DNA of 64,000 nucleotides, taken from NCBI GenBank assembly GCA_013399855.1, contig VXAY01006942.1:1-64000 (forward strand), given 5' to 3'. A model generated the notes under the pieces. That model had not been told where the DNA came from and made no database searches. It worked only from the letters and a program-made list of their open reading frames with translations. Of this stretch, positions 1 through 10,610 are shown in pieces. Both the position numbers and the translations under genes were made by a program. How positions within the stretch are numbered: position 1 is the first letter of the stretch; every line of letters starts with the position of its first letter. This DNA is from Oxyruncus cristatus (lineage: Eukaryota > Chordata > Aves > Passeriformes > Cotingidae).

Positions 1-218
1 TCTCCCTACTCTTCCCTCTAGACCCCTACACGCTAACTTAGGGACATTCCCTTGCCCTAAGCACCATTCTAAGATGCTATAATTCTAAAAACAAACTGTT
101 CCTAGGCAGAAGCTGCAGGTGAGCCAAGCCCAACACATCCCACCCTCACTGCAACAGCAGTGCAGGAACAGAGACGATCCTGACATACCCCTGGGTGGAG
201 CAAGCACACAGATAAGGN

Positions 219-219
219 C
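219..219. other. Single undetermined base (N)
   Basis: One N lies in a C-rich, low-complexity stretch. A lone N can be a minimum-length scaffold join or one unresolved base. Unlike the N at 7633, I see no duplicated sequence on its two sides. Confidence 0.9.
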
Positions 220-229
220 ACTACCCACC

Positions 230-530
230 CTAACCTTACCCCGCCTCCCCCCCTGCCAGTGTCACCACAGGCTCCCCTCACACCACCTACCCGCAGCCAC
301 CCGCCTGTTGGTCTGGGGGTCCCACAGGTCTCACCTGGCTCCCCTCCCCAAACAGTACTGCCTCAGCTGCCCTCTCGTCGGTCCAGGGATCTCCTGTTGG
401 TGTGGGGATCCCCCAGGCCCTTCTGGCCCCCTCCTGGCTCTCACCCGGCCCGGCCCTACAATCCTGCTACCGTCCTCCACAGCAGGTGGCAACCCGCCAT
501 CTGCTCGCCCCTCTCCTCCACATATACAGA
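230..530. repeat. C-rich block with an imperfect ~89-bp repeat
   Basis: This stretch is far richer in C and G than its surroundings. The phrase CCTGTTGGTSTGGGGRTCCC occurs near 304 and again near 393, followed in both places by a C-rich run with CTGGC, which suggests a degenerate tandem unit of about 89 bp. The 154-codon and 93-codon open frames here are proline-rich and overlap in different frames, as expected of a C-rich repeat and not of a gene. It could instead be the edge of a minisatellite or a GC-rich retroelement piece. No coding homology was recognised. Confidence 0.4.
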
Positions 531-540
531 TATACATTAA

Positions 541-2984
541 TATATTAATACTGAATTTGTTTCATTGTTGTATGCCTGAATAAGCGCAGCTTCAGACCAG
601 TTTAACTTCTATATTTCTGCAGTTGTGTCCATGAAGTTAGGGTTGTTCAAATAAGTCATTTGCTACCTATAGATAAGTCTGAAAGATACTATACATGTTC
701 TCTACTGCTTTTTGTATTCAGAGCCATTGTGTAAAACCTACAACAATATATCACCTGACATTCCTATTGTGTCTTCACTCTGCTTAGACTGCTGCTAAAA
801 ACTATATACTGGATTAAACAGATTAGCACTTTTCTAGACTCTGTCTGAGGTGATTCATGGTTTTTATAGGTAATAAAATCATCAATTAATGAACTAAGCT
901 TCATTACAAACACACATTCTACACACACACACAATGGTGAGTTACTAAATACTGTTGAAAATTCCGCTTGCCATGGATTCTGCTTTAGAATATTTTTTCA
1001 GAATTTTTTTTTATCATCCATCCATATTGTAAGTGGAGCTAAAAAATTCTCAGGAATTGGAGTCATCTCCAAGATGACTCCAGCTGCAACATGAATGCAC
1101 TTAGATATTTTAAAATTGAAAAATACACATTCTTGGTCGTGTAGAGCACAAACAGTATTTTATTAGTCTGGTTATGAGTAGATAGTGTAATGGACTGTAC
1201 AGGTGACTGAAAGGTACCGGTGCTTATTCCTTGGAACAACAATTCAAGTACAAAATAAATTTGTTGAACAGATTATAGGGAAGGTGAGGGGTGGAGGGGG
1301 TGAGGGAGAAGAAAGAGGAGCAGATGACAAACCTAAGAGCATTCCAAAGTAATAAAACTCCCTGGTAAAGCCCTGACTGACATTTTTAACCAGGCAAGAA
1401 TAAGAAAGAAAATACAGTCAAAATACAGTCAAGAAAGAAAAGTAGGAGAGAAAGGGGATTTAGAAGTTTGGAATATATGGTGAAAATTAGGGATGGGCCA
1501 TAAGTAGAATGCTTGATCCAAATACCTCTCAATTTTGTAGAACACTTGATAGCTTGAACAGGATTTGAGTTTTACGAACTTGTTTCTTTATACTGGACTT
1601 GCAGTCAAACTCCACTTCCAAACTCTGGGATAGTTTGAGAGTGTCCTTGGATTCATGTCCTGAATCTTCCACCCATGTCAGCTGGAAATCTTACATTAAC
1701 ACGATTGCTGAAAAACAGTGTGGCAAGCCAAGATACTATTTTCAGCAGTTCAACCTCAAGAGCTGTTCTAGGCCACCACCTTCGTCTGCTGGAAATAGCG
1801 TGTGAGGTTTGACCTGGGCAGCTTGAATGCCTTTCTGCAGCAAACAAACGGAGGTTTTATTGTAAGCTTTGCTTTCCAGCACTTCAGTCCCTCCTACACA
1901 GTTCAGTAACCAGTTAATTTATATATTCTGCCTGAAGCACTCCCTCTGGCTTCATAATACAATCTCTCAAATTAAGAAAACGTACATAAAAGTGGATACA
2001 GCCATTCCCAGGCCACTTATCCAGCTCTAGGCTGCCTGCTGGCATAAAGGCACTTGTAGCCAACTCAGTGTCCCAGGGCAGTCTGTGGCACTGAATGAAT
2101 GTCAGCCCCTTGCTGTGCTCTCCAGGCAGCCACCTTCCCATCACATAGAACTTTGTTACATCAGTGTTTCCACTATATTCCCTATATGGTATCCTGTTCT
2201 TCCCAGGTCACTCAGGAAGATTTTATTTTGGAATTGGCTTGCTTTCAAACAGGCTTTATACTTACAAGAGATTAAAGTGCTGGGGGTGTGGGGGGAAGAG
2301 AAGAAGAAAGTGTTGAAACAAGTAAATTATGAGCGCTAGAGATAATGTAGTCTCATTTCCTATACGTTTCTTTCTCGTGGAAAGTTCATATAGCTGCTTA
2401 GGAAGATGTAAACTCCAATTCCTTCTTTCTCCTGCAATTTTAGTGGTTCTGGTGGTTTCTGTACCCTGTGAATTTTCTGTTGTATACTATCAGAAAGCTC
2501 ATACCAGTGCCCTTTCTTATATGAGATATTAACAGGGTCTCTGTTTTTTCTGCTACCTTAACTCCTCCATCAAACTTTCTGAAGTAAGCCAGTGGATCCA
2601 AAAGTTATCTGGGGGAAATACACTAGAATATGTGTTCATGGGCAGGGCAATAGAAATAAAAGAGGTAAAAATCAATATGCTTCCTGCACAACACCACCCC
2701 ACATGTCCTCAAAAAATCCCTACTCAAACAAACCATGCAAGAGGAATTGAAAGAGCCTTTGGGCATAATTCAGTTTGGGAACTTTCTAATGTGCTCCATA
2801 TGTAGCACCCCTATTGAAAGCTGAACGACAGGGACTGCCATTTAAGTTGACAAGCTGGCATGTTTGCTAAGAAAATAGTAGCTTTTTCTTAGCTCATAGC
2901 TCTTACATACTAACAGTTAACTCCCCAATATCATGTAGCTATTTGCACATACATTGGAAAACAATACCATACTAATACAGTGAG
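541..2984. other. Intergenic, no gene recognised
   Basis: AT-rich non-repetitive sequence with a short CA run near 911-934. A perfect hairpin lies at 1059-1081: a 10-bp stem (GGAGTCATCT and its complement) with a 3-nt loop. Open frames here are at most 84 codons, overlap on both strands and show no family motif. Confidence 0.6.
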
Positions 2985-3355
2985 TGTAGGGAACCTTTTG
3001 GGTAGAAACTACTGTGGACCAGCTACTGACAGTTTAGGGAAAGTTTTAGTATCCAAGTTCACATAACAAGAGGCAGCTGCAAGATGGTTTTGAGAAAGTT
3101 CTGTAGCTGAAGGTCAGTAACATAACAAGAATGAGACAAATAAGATGTTGTGGTTAGGAAGAGAATTTTAAAATAAAGATATACTGTCTATCCAGTAAGA
3201 CTATAGTGTTAGGCGTGTGAACCGTTTTGTAACCAATCAAGTATTAGATGATCATGTGCATAACTGTATAAAAAAGACACCGGACTAAGAATAAAGTTGG
3301 AGCTTCCTTATCATCATACTGGTGAATGTGTGGAGTTTCCCGGGTGGGCCTCGCA
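2985..3355 (+). mobile_element. Solo LTR of an endogenous retrovirus (about 371 bp)
   Basis: The element starts TGTAGGG and ends CTCGCA, giving the canonical TG...CA ends. In order on the plus strand it shows a CCAAT box (3233-3237), a TATA box (TATAAAAA, 3267-3274) and a polyadenylation signal AATAAA (3290-3295), which is retroviral U3-R-U5 architecture. The flanks agTGAG-type (2979-2984) and TGTGAA (3356-3361) match at four of six positions (GTGA), so a decayed 6-bp target duplication is possible but unproven. No gag, pol or env is adjacent, so it is a solo LTR left by recombination. The AATAAA is only 23 bp after the TATA box, which places it in U3 or at the start of a short R. The family name is not known to me. 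Confidence 0.7.
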
Positions 3356-6089
3356 TGTGAACCTTTAAGTGAGTTTTCCAATAAATAATGTGTTGTATGG
3401 CCACAGGTTTGTTCCTCTGCATGTAGGACTGGAAAACAGATTTCCCGTGTTTCTAGGATGTTTATGATCTCAAAAAGTTTTACTGAAAATTTGAAGTATT
3501 AAACTTTTCCCACAAGAAAAGAGCCTGTGTATCCTAACTGGGACTATCTAAACATTATCATTTTTTTTTAAAACAAATACTCAACTTTGAGATTATTTTT
3601 TCTTTTGAAATATGAATTCTCCGAAGTTGTCAAATGCATAATTGCTTCAAATTTACAAAACTATTTTTAAAATGTAAAGGTGAATGTTTTGACAAAAAAA
3701 TTTAAAATGTTTGTTTTTTTAACTGGAAGATTTGTCAACTCTTATACATAAACTGGGGCCATAGTATATTTCCAGTGGCAGGGAACTACCCTTTTGGATA
3801 ACTTCAAAGGCAAATCCCGTGAAGTTTTGGAGTTTCCATCATGTTTCTATCAACTAAAAACTGCCACAGAGTCACTATTTTATATTTTAATGTTGCACAA
3901 TTTTTAAAACAGTAATTTTTTCATATCTTTTTAATGAAACACATTTTAAATGTGACATACTGAAGGGATATGAAAAGAAAAAAGTATTTCCATTTCTCAG
4001 GAAAATGGACACGTTCATTTTTAGTCATTTCAGTTTCAGCAAGAACCCCATCAGAGATTTATGGGAGTTCTTCTACAGTGTTTTCCTGGAGGCACATGAT
4101 AGACTCACTACCCTGTGCCTCCCTTGTGATCTTGATGAGACTAATCTAGGAGTGGAAACTTCAAGCAGCATTTCCCACAGAAACTGGCTGACAGGTGAAG
4201 ACAGGCTAACGCTTTCAGCACAGGAGCACAACATGATAGGGAAAACAAGCTGATAACTTGCAGCTTATGATGTTCACACTAACCATAAGGGATCTGGACA
4301 TTTGGATAGCTTTGGCTTTTAAAAAAAAAAGAAAAAAAAATCAGCCTGAAGACTGTAGATTACTTTATTCCACTAACCAATAATTCCATTTATAGTACAT
4401 CAACAAAAGAAGTAAGTCTCCAAAACACAAGTATTTTCTTTAACTGTGGAACAGAAGGGGCCTTGGAAGAGTAATCTGTATCAGGGCAAAGGTAAACACA
4501 GATTTTTTTTGTCACATAATTTTTTCATTTTTTCACATTTTGCAAAATCAATTTGCAACTTTTGGTTGCCATTTATTATTATTATTTTTACTTATTACCT
4601 TCTGACAAATTCCTTTTCAGAAAAATATGTTTTATGAAAACATTCTGGCAGGAATGCCAGAATATGTTTTTGGATCTCTAAGGAGATTTTGTCTCATGAT
4701 TCATCCTGCACAATCTGATTCCAAATTATTGCTTTTTATGTTCAAATATTTTCTTATGTAAGCAGGAATTCATATACTCATGGCATGTAATAAATCATAT
4801 TCCAATGCACACATACAACCTGTCATGTTTAATCCCGAAGGATTTTTAAATAGCCCAAAGAACAACACAAATAAAATGAAATGCAAATAAAGCAAAATCT
4901 AAAAGTAGAAAGAAAAATACTGTTCCCCACATATATTTCTGAAATGTTTTACCAAATTAATGTTTGCTATGTAATACTTAGATTTGGATTTTCATAGTTT
5001 TATTAACAAAAATGACCAGCACTTAATTTCAAAACCCTACAGGGAATTCACTAATCCTCAAAATCTTTCTCTAATAAGTAAAAGAATTTTAAAGATGAAT
5101 AAAAGCAAAATCAAAACAAATCCCACAGCAAACTACTTTCCTATGGCTGAACTTGCAATCGGCAACAATATGTCCTGAAACTCAAGGGTTCCAAGAGTCA
5201 TCTCCAGCACTGAAGCCATTGAGTTTTTTAACTGTGCATGAGAAAGGAGGTGGCTTAACCTTAACCTGTGCAGAGCCAAGACTCCATCTCTAAACAAACA
5301 GGGTCTCACAGAGGACACAAGCTGCATAGGCACATCTAAGCCCCTTACTGACCAACATGAAGGTACTGCCATCGCAGCCAGCATGAGGAGGAATTCACTC
5401 CCCACCCCTTGCTTCCTCTTCTGCAGTAGAAAAAGGTTTCTGTAGGAACTCATCCAGCTAGCCTCTCTCCTACACTTGTCCTTCTAAAATTTCCTGAAAT
5501 TTCCCTAAACATTTAGTAAAATTAGAGTATGTTTAACTCAAAGAGCAATGTAGTTTGGATTTCATCCTGCCTGAAGGCTTGCTTCTGCCGCAAGGCCTAC
5601 CAAACTTTGCCAGACAGTAAAGTGCAGCCAAGAAGATAGATTCCTTGGGTGATAGTTATTCTTCAGTAAATGAGCTTATCCTCCCACTATCCCATTCTAC
5701 CAATTTGCTTCATCCACATGTTGTTTCTTGTCATTCTTCTAGGTTTTCATCTTCTGGAGGCACAATAAGCTCTTGTCAATATCTTGGTATTATCCCTGCA
5801 AGAATCCCAGCTCCAGAAAGGGGGTCAAGGGTGCTCCTGCAACATAAGCCTTTACTTTTTTCCCAACAATTAACTATCTTATTATAATACAGTACATTGA
5901 CTGATGCCACTATAACTAAATCTTAGTATTCTCTTTTCTATTTTCACATGTGCCCTGCCCAGGACTCCTCATCTAACCGATAAGTGTTTTGATCTTTTGT
6001 TCATTTGTTTTTAAAACTTAGTCTGACGATAGAGAAATAATTTTCCTCCCAGTAGACTGGGCTCAGAAAGGTATGTAACTACACAGAAC
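3356..6089. other. Intergenic, no gene recognised
   Basis: AT-rich unique sequence. It contains a perfect 9-bp hairpin at 4642-4663 (ATTCTGGCA, loop GGAA, then its complement) and a short ATT run near 4573-4587. The open frames up to 106 codons (5133-5453, minus) lack recognisable motifs. Confidence 0.55.
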
Positions 6090-6845
6090 CACAATAAGGC
6101 TGAAAGAAATCCTAAGGGCTCCCCCAGTCCCTGATCCAGCCCACATTAAATCCATGAATCCACAGTAACTCCAAAAGTCAATACTTACACTTTTATTGAC
6201 AGATGTTCATCCAACATAGCTGTGAAAACTCATCCAATTTGCCTATGGACAACATAAATTTTCCATCACTCTACAGAAACTCACCAGTATTCTTACTGTC
6301 AGAAAAGTTTTCCTAACATCTCATCTGTGCAATATAAGCTCGTTATTTCTCCTTATGTGGGCATATTAAAAAAGAAAATTCTTTGCAGTTTGCAGCAGTC
6401 TTCCAAATTTTTGAAGACTTTCATCATATCCTTACCCAATCTTTACTTTACTTTAGATTAAGCAGGTCCAAATAAAGGCAATAGTCACTGGGAATGCCTT
6501 AAGTCATACAGGATCCTGTCTAGTGGATCCCCCCATTCTGGAAGGGTAGACTCCAAGACTCAAAACCATCTTTCAGCTTGAGTCTTGTCACAATATGTGC
6601 AGCCTATACCTCTTCCAAGATAACCTTTCCCTAATATGCCCTCATACACTTTCCTTTCTGCCCCCACAACAACAATGTATATTTGATGCATGTTCAGCTT
6701 ATAAGCTACAACAATCACTACAACAGCCTTTCATCATTCTGAAAACAAATTCTCCTGCATAGGCTCCCTGCCCTTCCCAATTTAGTGTCATCTGCAAATT
6801 TAATGCTGCCCATTCTGCATTCTTCTCCTCATAACTGATATAAAT
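6090..6845 (-). mobile_element. Old, diverged CR1 LINE fragment
   Basis: Read on the minus strand this resembles the 3' half of a CR1 element. The plus strand shows the expected complement phrases: a block near 6115-6150 (CCCCCAGTCCCTGATCCAGCC), the 'GTTTTCCTAACATCTCA' block near 6308, 'TATTTCTCCTTATGTGGGC' near 6345, and 'TTTAGTGTCATCTGCAAATTTAATGCTG' near 6781-6808 that normally overlies the reverse transcriptase C-terminal region. Many substitutions and indels separate these landmarks and no reading frame survives. Divergence is clearly greater than in the other CR1 copies here, so it is probably one of the oldest insertions in the window. Ends are approximate. Confidence 0.65.
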
Positions 6846-7105
6846 ACCGAATTTGACTGAGAACCTTGTTGGTTTCTTTCAAATTACAATTTTCCTGTCA
6901 GTTTTGCCTTCAGATTTTAACCCAACCACATTGTTTTCATCTTCCGCTATGTCTCCTCAGAGAACTTAAAATTTCACTGAATTAAGCAGGCCAAATTTTC
7001 ATAAATAACATTGGTTAATATTTCACTACATCTTTCTTTGCTGCTGAAGGTATTAAAATACATGAATCAGGTTCTCAAACACGACTGTTATTTCTCATTG
7101 CTCAT
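6846..7105. other. Short intergenic spacer
   Basis: AT-rich spacer between the old CR1 and the next LTR; nothing recognised. The last five bases (CTCAT) are the probable target site of the LTR. Confidence 0.5.
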
Positions 7106-7417
7106 TGTATTGGGTTTCCATGGCAAGAAGTTGTAGCAGGAAGGATACAGGGGTGGCTTATGTTAGAAGCTGCCAGAAGCTCCCCCCATGTTCAATGGAG
7201 CCAATGTCAGGTGGCTAGACAAGACCAAGCCCACCAGCAACAGTGGTAGAGCCTCTGGGGTAACATATTTGAGAAGGGGGAAAACACTTCTGTGCAACAG
7301 CACCTGGAAGAGAGGAATAGGATATGTGAGAGAAACAGCTCTGCAGACACCAACTTCAGTGAGGAAGTGCTCCAGGCACCACAGCCAAGATTCCCCTGCA
7401 GCCCGTGATGAAGACCA

Positions 7418-7848
7418 CGGCAAGGCAGCTGTCTCCCTGCAACCCATGTAGGTCCATAGTGGAGCAGCTATCCACCTATAGTCCCTGGAGGACCTCACAC
7501 TGGAGCAGGTGATGCCTGGAGATGCCTGAAGGAGGGTGTGACACTGTGGGAAGCCTGTGCTGAAGCAGGTTTGTTGACAGGACCCGAGAACGCATGAAGA
7601 GAGGAGCACACATTGGAGCAGGTTTGCTGGCANCGGCAAGGCAGCTGTCTCCCTGCAACCCATGTAGGTCCATAGTGGAGCAGCTATCCACCTATAGTCC
7701 CTGGAGGACCTCACACTGGAGCAGGTGATGCCTGGAGATGCCTGAAGGAGGGTGTGACACTGTGGGAAGCCTGTGCTGAAGCAGGTTTGTTGACAGGACC
7801 CGAGAACGCATGAAGAGAGGAGCACACATTGGAGCAGGTTTGCTGGCA
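7418..7848. repeat. Perfect 215-bp direct repeat around a single N, probable assembly artefact
   Basis: Bases 7418-7632 and 7634-7848 are identical by eye over 215 bp and are separated only by one N at 7633. Both copies begin CGGCAAGGCAGC and end GGTTTGCTGGCA. The LTR type they belong to has this segment once. Two contigs with overlapping ends joined by a one-base gap would give exactly this picture. A real tandem duplication is possible but would not explain the N. Confidence 0.85.
7633..7633. other. Single N at a probable contig join
   Basis: The N sits exactly between the two identical 215-bp copies, marking the likely false join. Confidence 0.9.
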
Positions 7849-8364
7849 GGACTCGCGACCCTATTGAAAGGACCCATGCTTGAACAGATGAGGAAAAACT
7901 GCAGCCAGTGAGAAGGACTCATGTTGGAGAAGTTCATGGAGGACTGTCTCTTGTCAGAGGGATCCCCTGCTGGAACAGGGAAGTGAGTGAGGAGGAAAGA
8001 GTGACAGAGAAAACATGTGATGAACTGAATGCAACCCAAAGTCCCCATCCCCTGTGCTGCTGGTAGGGAGGAGGTAATGAAATCAGAAGTGAAGTTGAGC
8101 CCAGAAAGAACAGAGGAATGTGTAGAAGTGATTTTAAGGTTTGAGTTTATTTCTAATTACACTACTCTGATTTTAATTGGCAATAAATATAACAAATTTC
8201 ACTAATTTTCCCAGTTGGATCTGTTTTGCCCTGTTCTTATCTTGACCCACGATAAAGACCCATGACTTTCATATTTTCTCTCCCCTGACCAGCTGAGGAG
8301 GGGAGTGATAGAGAGACTTTGGTGAGCATCTGGCACCCATCCAAGGTCAACCCACCACACACAT

Positions 8365-10550
8365 TGAAGCAAATCTGGCTTAATAGAGATGAACACTCAC
8401 TACTTTTTAAAAAAGAGTCTATGAAGTTTAATACATCTTGATTTTGGCACCATAAAGTCACTAAATATTTTGATGTGCAGTCTCATTAAACTTTTGTTTC
8501 CAGTTGTTTGTATGTTCTTCTACATATGTCTAGTTTGGGCAAAACATTGTTTTTCTACACTTCTTGCCCCGTACATATTCCATAAAGCCAAAAATAAAAA
8601 TATATTCAGAAGCTCCCAGAAAACAAAATTCTCTGTAACACCAAAATGCCTCCTAAAAGTGCAGTAACTAAACTGACAATAATTTGGGGTAAAGAGATGT
8701 GCATTTATATATGTTTTTTGTTTCTCATCAGAAATATAATTTTCCCCCCCAAGTTTTGCAAGGTTATTGGAGATAGAAGGAAGTAGAAAGGGGCTGCATC
8801 TCATTTTAATTATGCGACTTAATTTCCTGAATTAAGATCTATAAACTCTTCGCAAAGCTTTGGATATGAAACACCACTTCTCCATGCATTTATACATCCA
8901 AATTTCAAATGCTAGCAAATTTTATTCCTCCATTGATCGATTTTGCAGTCGTCAATGTTTATTTGACAATTTTATAATCCAAATACCAATATGTATCTAA
9001 GTAATCTCAACATTCCCACAACAACATGAGATATTAAAATGAAGACAAAGACACTATAGTAGATCATCTAAATATACCTCTTCTCACAGTGATTTCAAGG
9101 TAAAATTCCCTGAACACCAAGTGTTTAAAAGGATATTTTAAGAGTAAGAAAAGAAGAAAAAAAAGGCTACCTGATGGCATCAGAAAAGGAATAGTCACTT
9201 TGGTCATGTTTAATCACGGGAGAAACTGGTCTCTTTTGCTCAGCATAAGAGCAGCAAAACATTACCAGAACAATAAACTCCCATTATCAAGAGTTCTGGG
9301 CTTCTGTTTTAAACAAAAATATGTTTTGGTTTGTTTTTTTTTTATGTGTGTGGGGGGCTATTTTTTGAGGGTTTGGTTTGGTTTTTTACACATCTTCACA
9401 TAATCTACAGAACACAAGAGGCCATTGCTAACTCCTCTGAATCAGAATTTTAGCTGGGTTTACATACGTTTTCATATCTTATTTGAAAATCAGAAACTAT
9501 GAAAATAGAAGCATTTTATGCTTCCGGAATACAAGACACAAGTTGCCTGCAAATTCCCTGAACATTACGATCAATTGTGTTGGTGGAAAAGTATTAGTAG
9601 AATACTTTTCCACCCCTAACTCTGAGCACTGTAACCTCTCTCCAAATGCCCTGGGGCCTAAGATACCTCTTCCAATTTCAGCCCAACTTTTGACCTCCAA
9701 AGTCATGTCATCACACATGTCTGTCATCATTTCATTATTTATATGAATGACAGAAGTAAACACAGGCAAGAAATACTTACATGACTACCACTTCAATCCC
9801 TGGGAATGAAATCACTTTCTGTCATGACTATTTTATTGAAATTTGTTTCCAATCAAAGGCAAGAAGCATTATCAAAAAATAACTTATTCTAGCATCACAT
9901 TACTGGTAATTTCAAGACAAATCCCTGTTGCTTCAGAAACTAACATTATCCAACAACAAAGAGTCTCAAGGTCCTTTTCATTTACTTACTGGGAGATTCT
10001 CTCATTTGGGAGCAAAGACAGGGATCTTTCAGAGAGGTACTTCTTCTAAAATTGTCCTCTTGAATTCAGGCAGTTTAAGGAAACAATGACTGCTGACAAG
10101 TTCCTTATTACCAGCAATTAATGACCAGTTTGTTAATTAGTGTCCTGAGGCAAAGTTAATGTAGCATTTCCAGTAGAATCCAAAACAAAAACATAGAATA
10201 TTTTTGGGTATGGTCTAACAGCTCTGTTTTATTCAGTATTTTTCTTAACAAGGACAGATTTTCTTGTCCAAACCAGTGGACTGCAAAGTGCACATACTGG
10301 GAAAAAGAAATCATTAAGCTTCATTAAAAGGAAAAATAATAATAAACTGGTTGTAGTTTTTTTTTCCTGACCCAGAACATGGCAAGTTCCCAGTACATTT
10401 AGGAAAGAATAAAAATTCAAAAAGAAGGGGAAAAAAAAAGAGGATATGAAAGTGTTTTCTCTGCCTTTTCAATGAAAATTCCAATCAATCCCAGAGGCTT
10501 TTCTCACAGAGTCTTTCCTTACCCCAGTCATTCACAGAAAAATAATCATA
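8365..10550. other. Intergenic, contains a 14-bp perfect hairpin
   Basis: AT-rich sequence without gene signatures. It holds a G/T-rich low-complexity stretch at 9325-9388 and the strongest inverted repeat in the window at 9582-9614 (separate entry). The open frames on both strands here are at most 94 codons and unrecognised. Confidence 0.55.
9582..9614. repeat. Perfect inverted repeat (14-bp stem, 5-nt loop)
   Basis: GGTGGAAAAGTATT (9582-9595), loop AGTAG, then the exact complement AATACTTTTCCACC (9601-9614). Pairing stops abruptly on both sides. No mature small RNA was recognised, and the stem is too short for a typical microRNA precursor. It may be the centre of a degraded palindromic element or a chance structure. 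Confidence 0.9.
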
Positions 10551-10610
10551 ATTGGACCAGATGACATACTGTGCTGTCTTCCAACCTTACCCATTCTGTG
10601 ATTCTGTGAT
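10551..10610 (+). mobile_element. CR1 LINE 3' tail fragment
   Basis: About 60 bp match the very end of CR1: GGACCAGATGACATACTGTG, TGTCTTCCAACCTTACCC and the terminal octamer repeats ATTCTGTG ATTCTGTG. Only the extreme 3' end is present, the usual result of severe 5' truncation during LINE insertion. Confidence 0.8.

Larger units (their letters stand above)
7106..8359 (+). mobile_element. Long solo LTR of an avian endogenous retrovirus
   Basis: The sequence from TGTATTGGGTTT to CAACCCACCACA follows, along its whole length, a long LTR type that I recognise from songbird genomes. Its hallmarks are the G-rich reiterated 'ctggagcaggt' units, a downstream AATAAA (8182-8187), and a 3' part with CTCTCCCCTGACCAGCTGAG and the terminal GGTCAACCCACCACA. 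The ends are TG...CA. Flanking pentamers are CTCAT (7101-7105) and CACAT (8360-8364), a 5-bp target duplication with one mismatch, as expected of an ERVL-like element. No internal retroviral genes are attached, so it is a solo LTR. The open frames of 220, 118 and 87 codons inside it come from the repeat and are not genes. The apparent length of 1254 bp is inflated by 216 bp if the internal duplication at 7418-7848 is an assembly error; the true length would then be near 1038 bp. Confidence 0.85.

Noticed and set aside
7163..7825. 220-codon minus-strand open frame
   Set aside because: It lies entirely within the solo LTR and spans the artefactual 215-bp repeat and its N; the peptide simply repeats itself.
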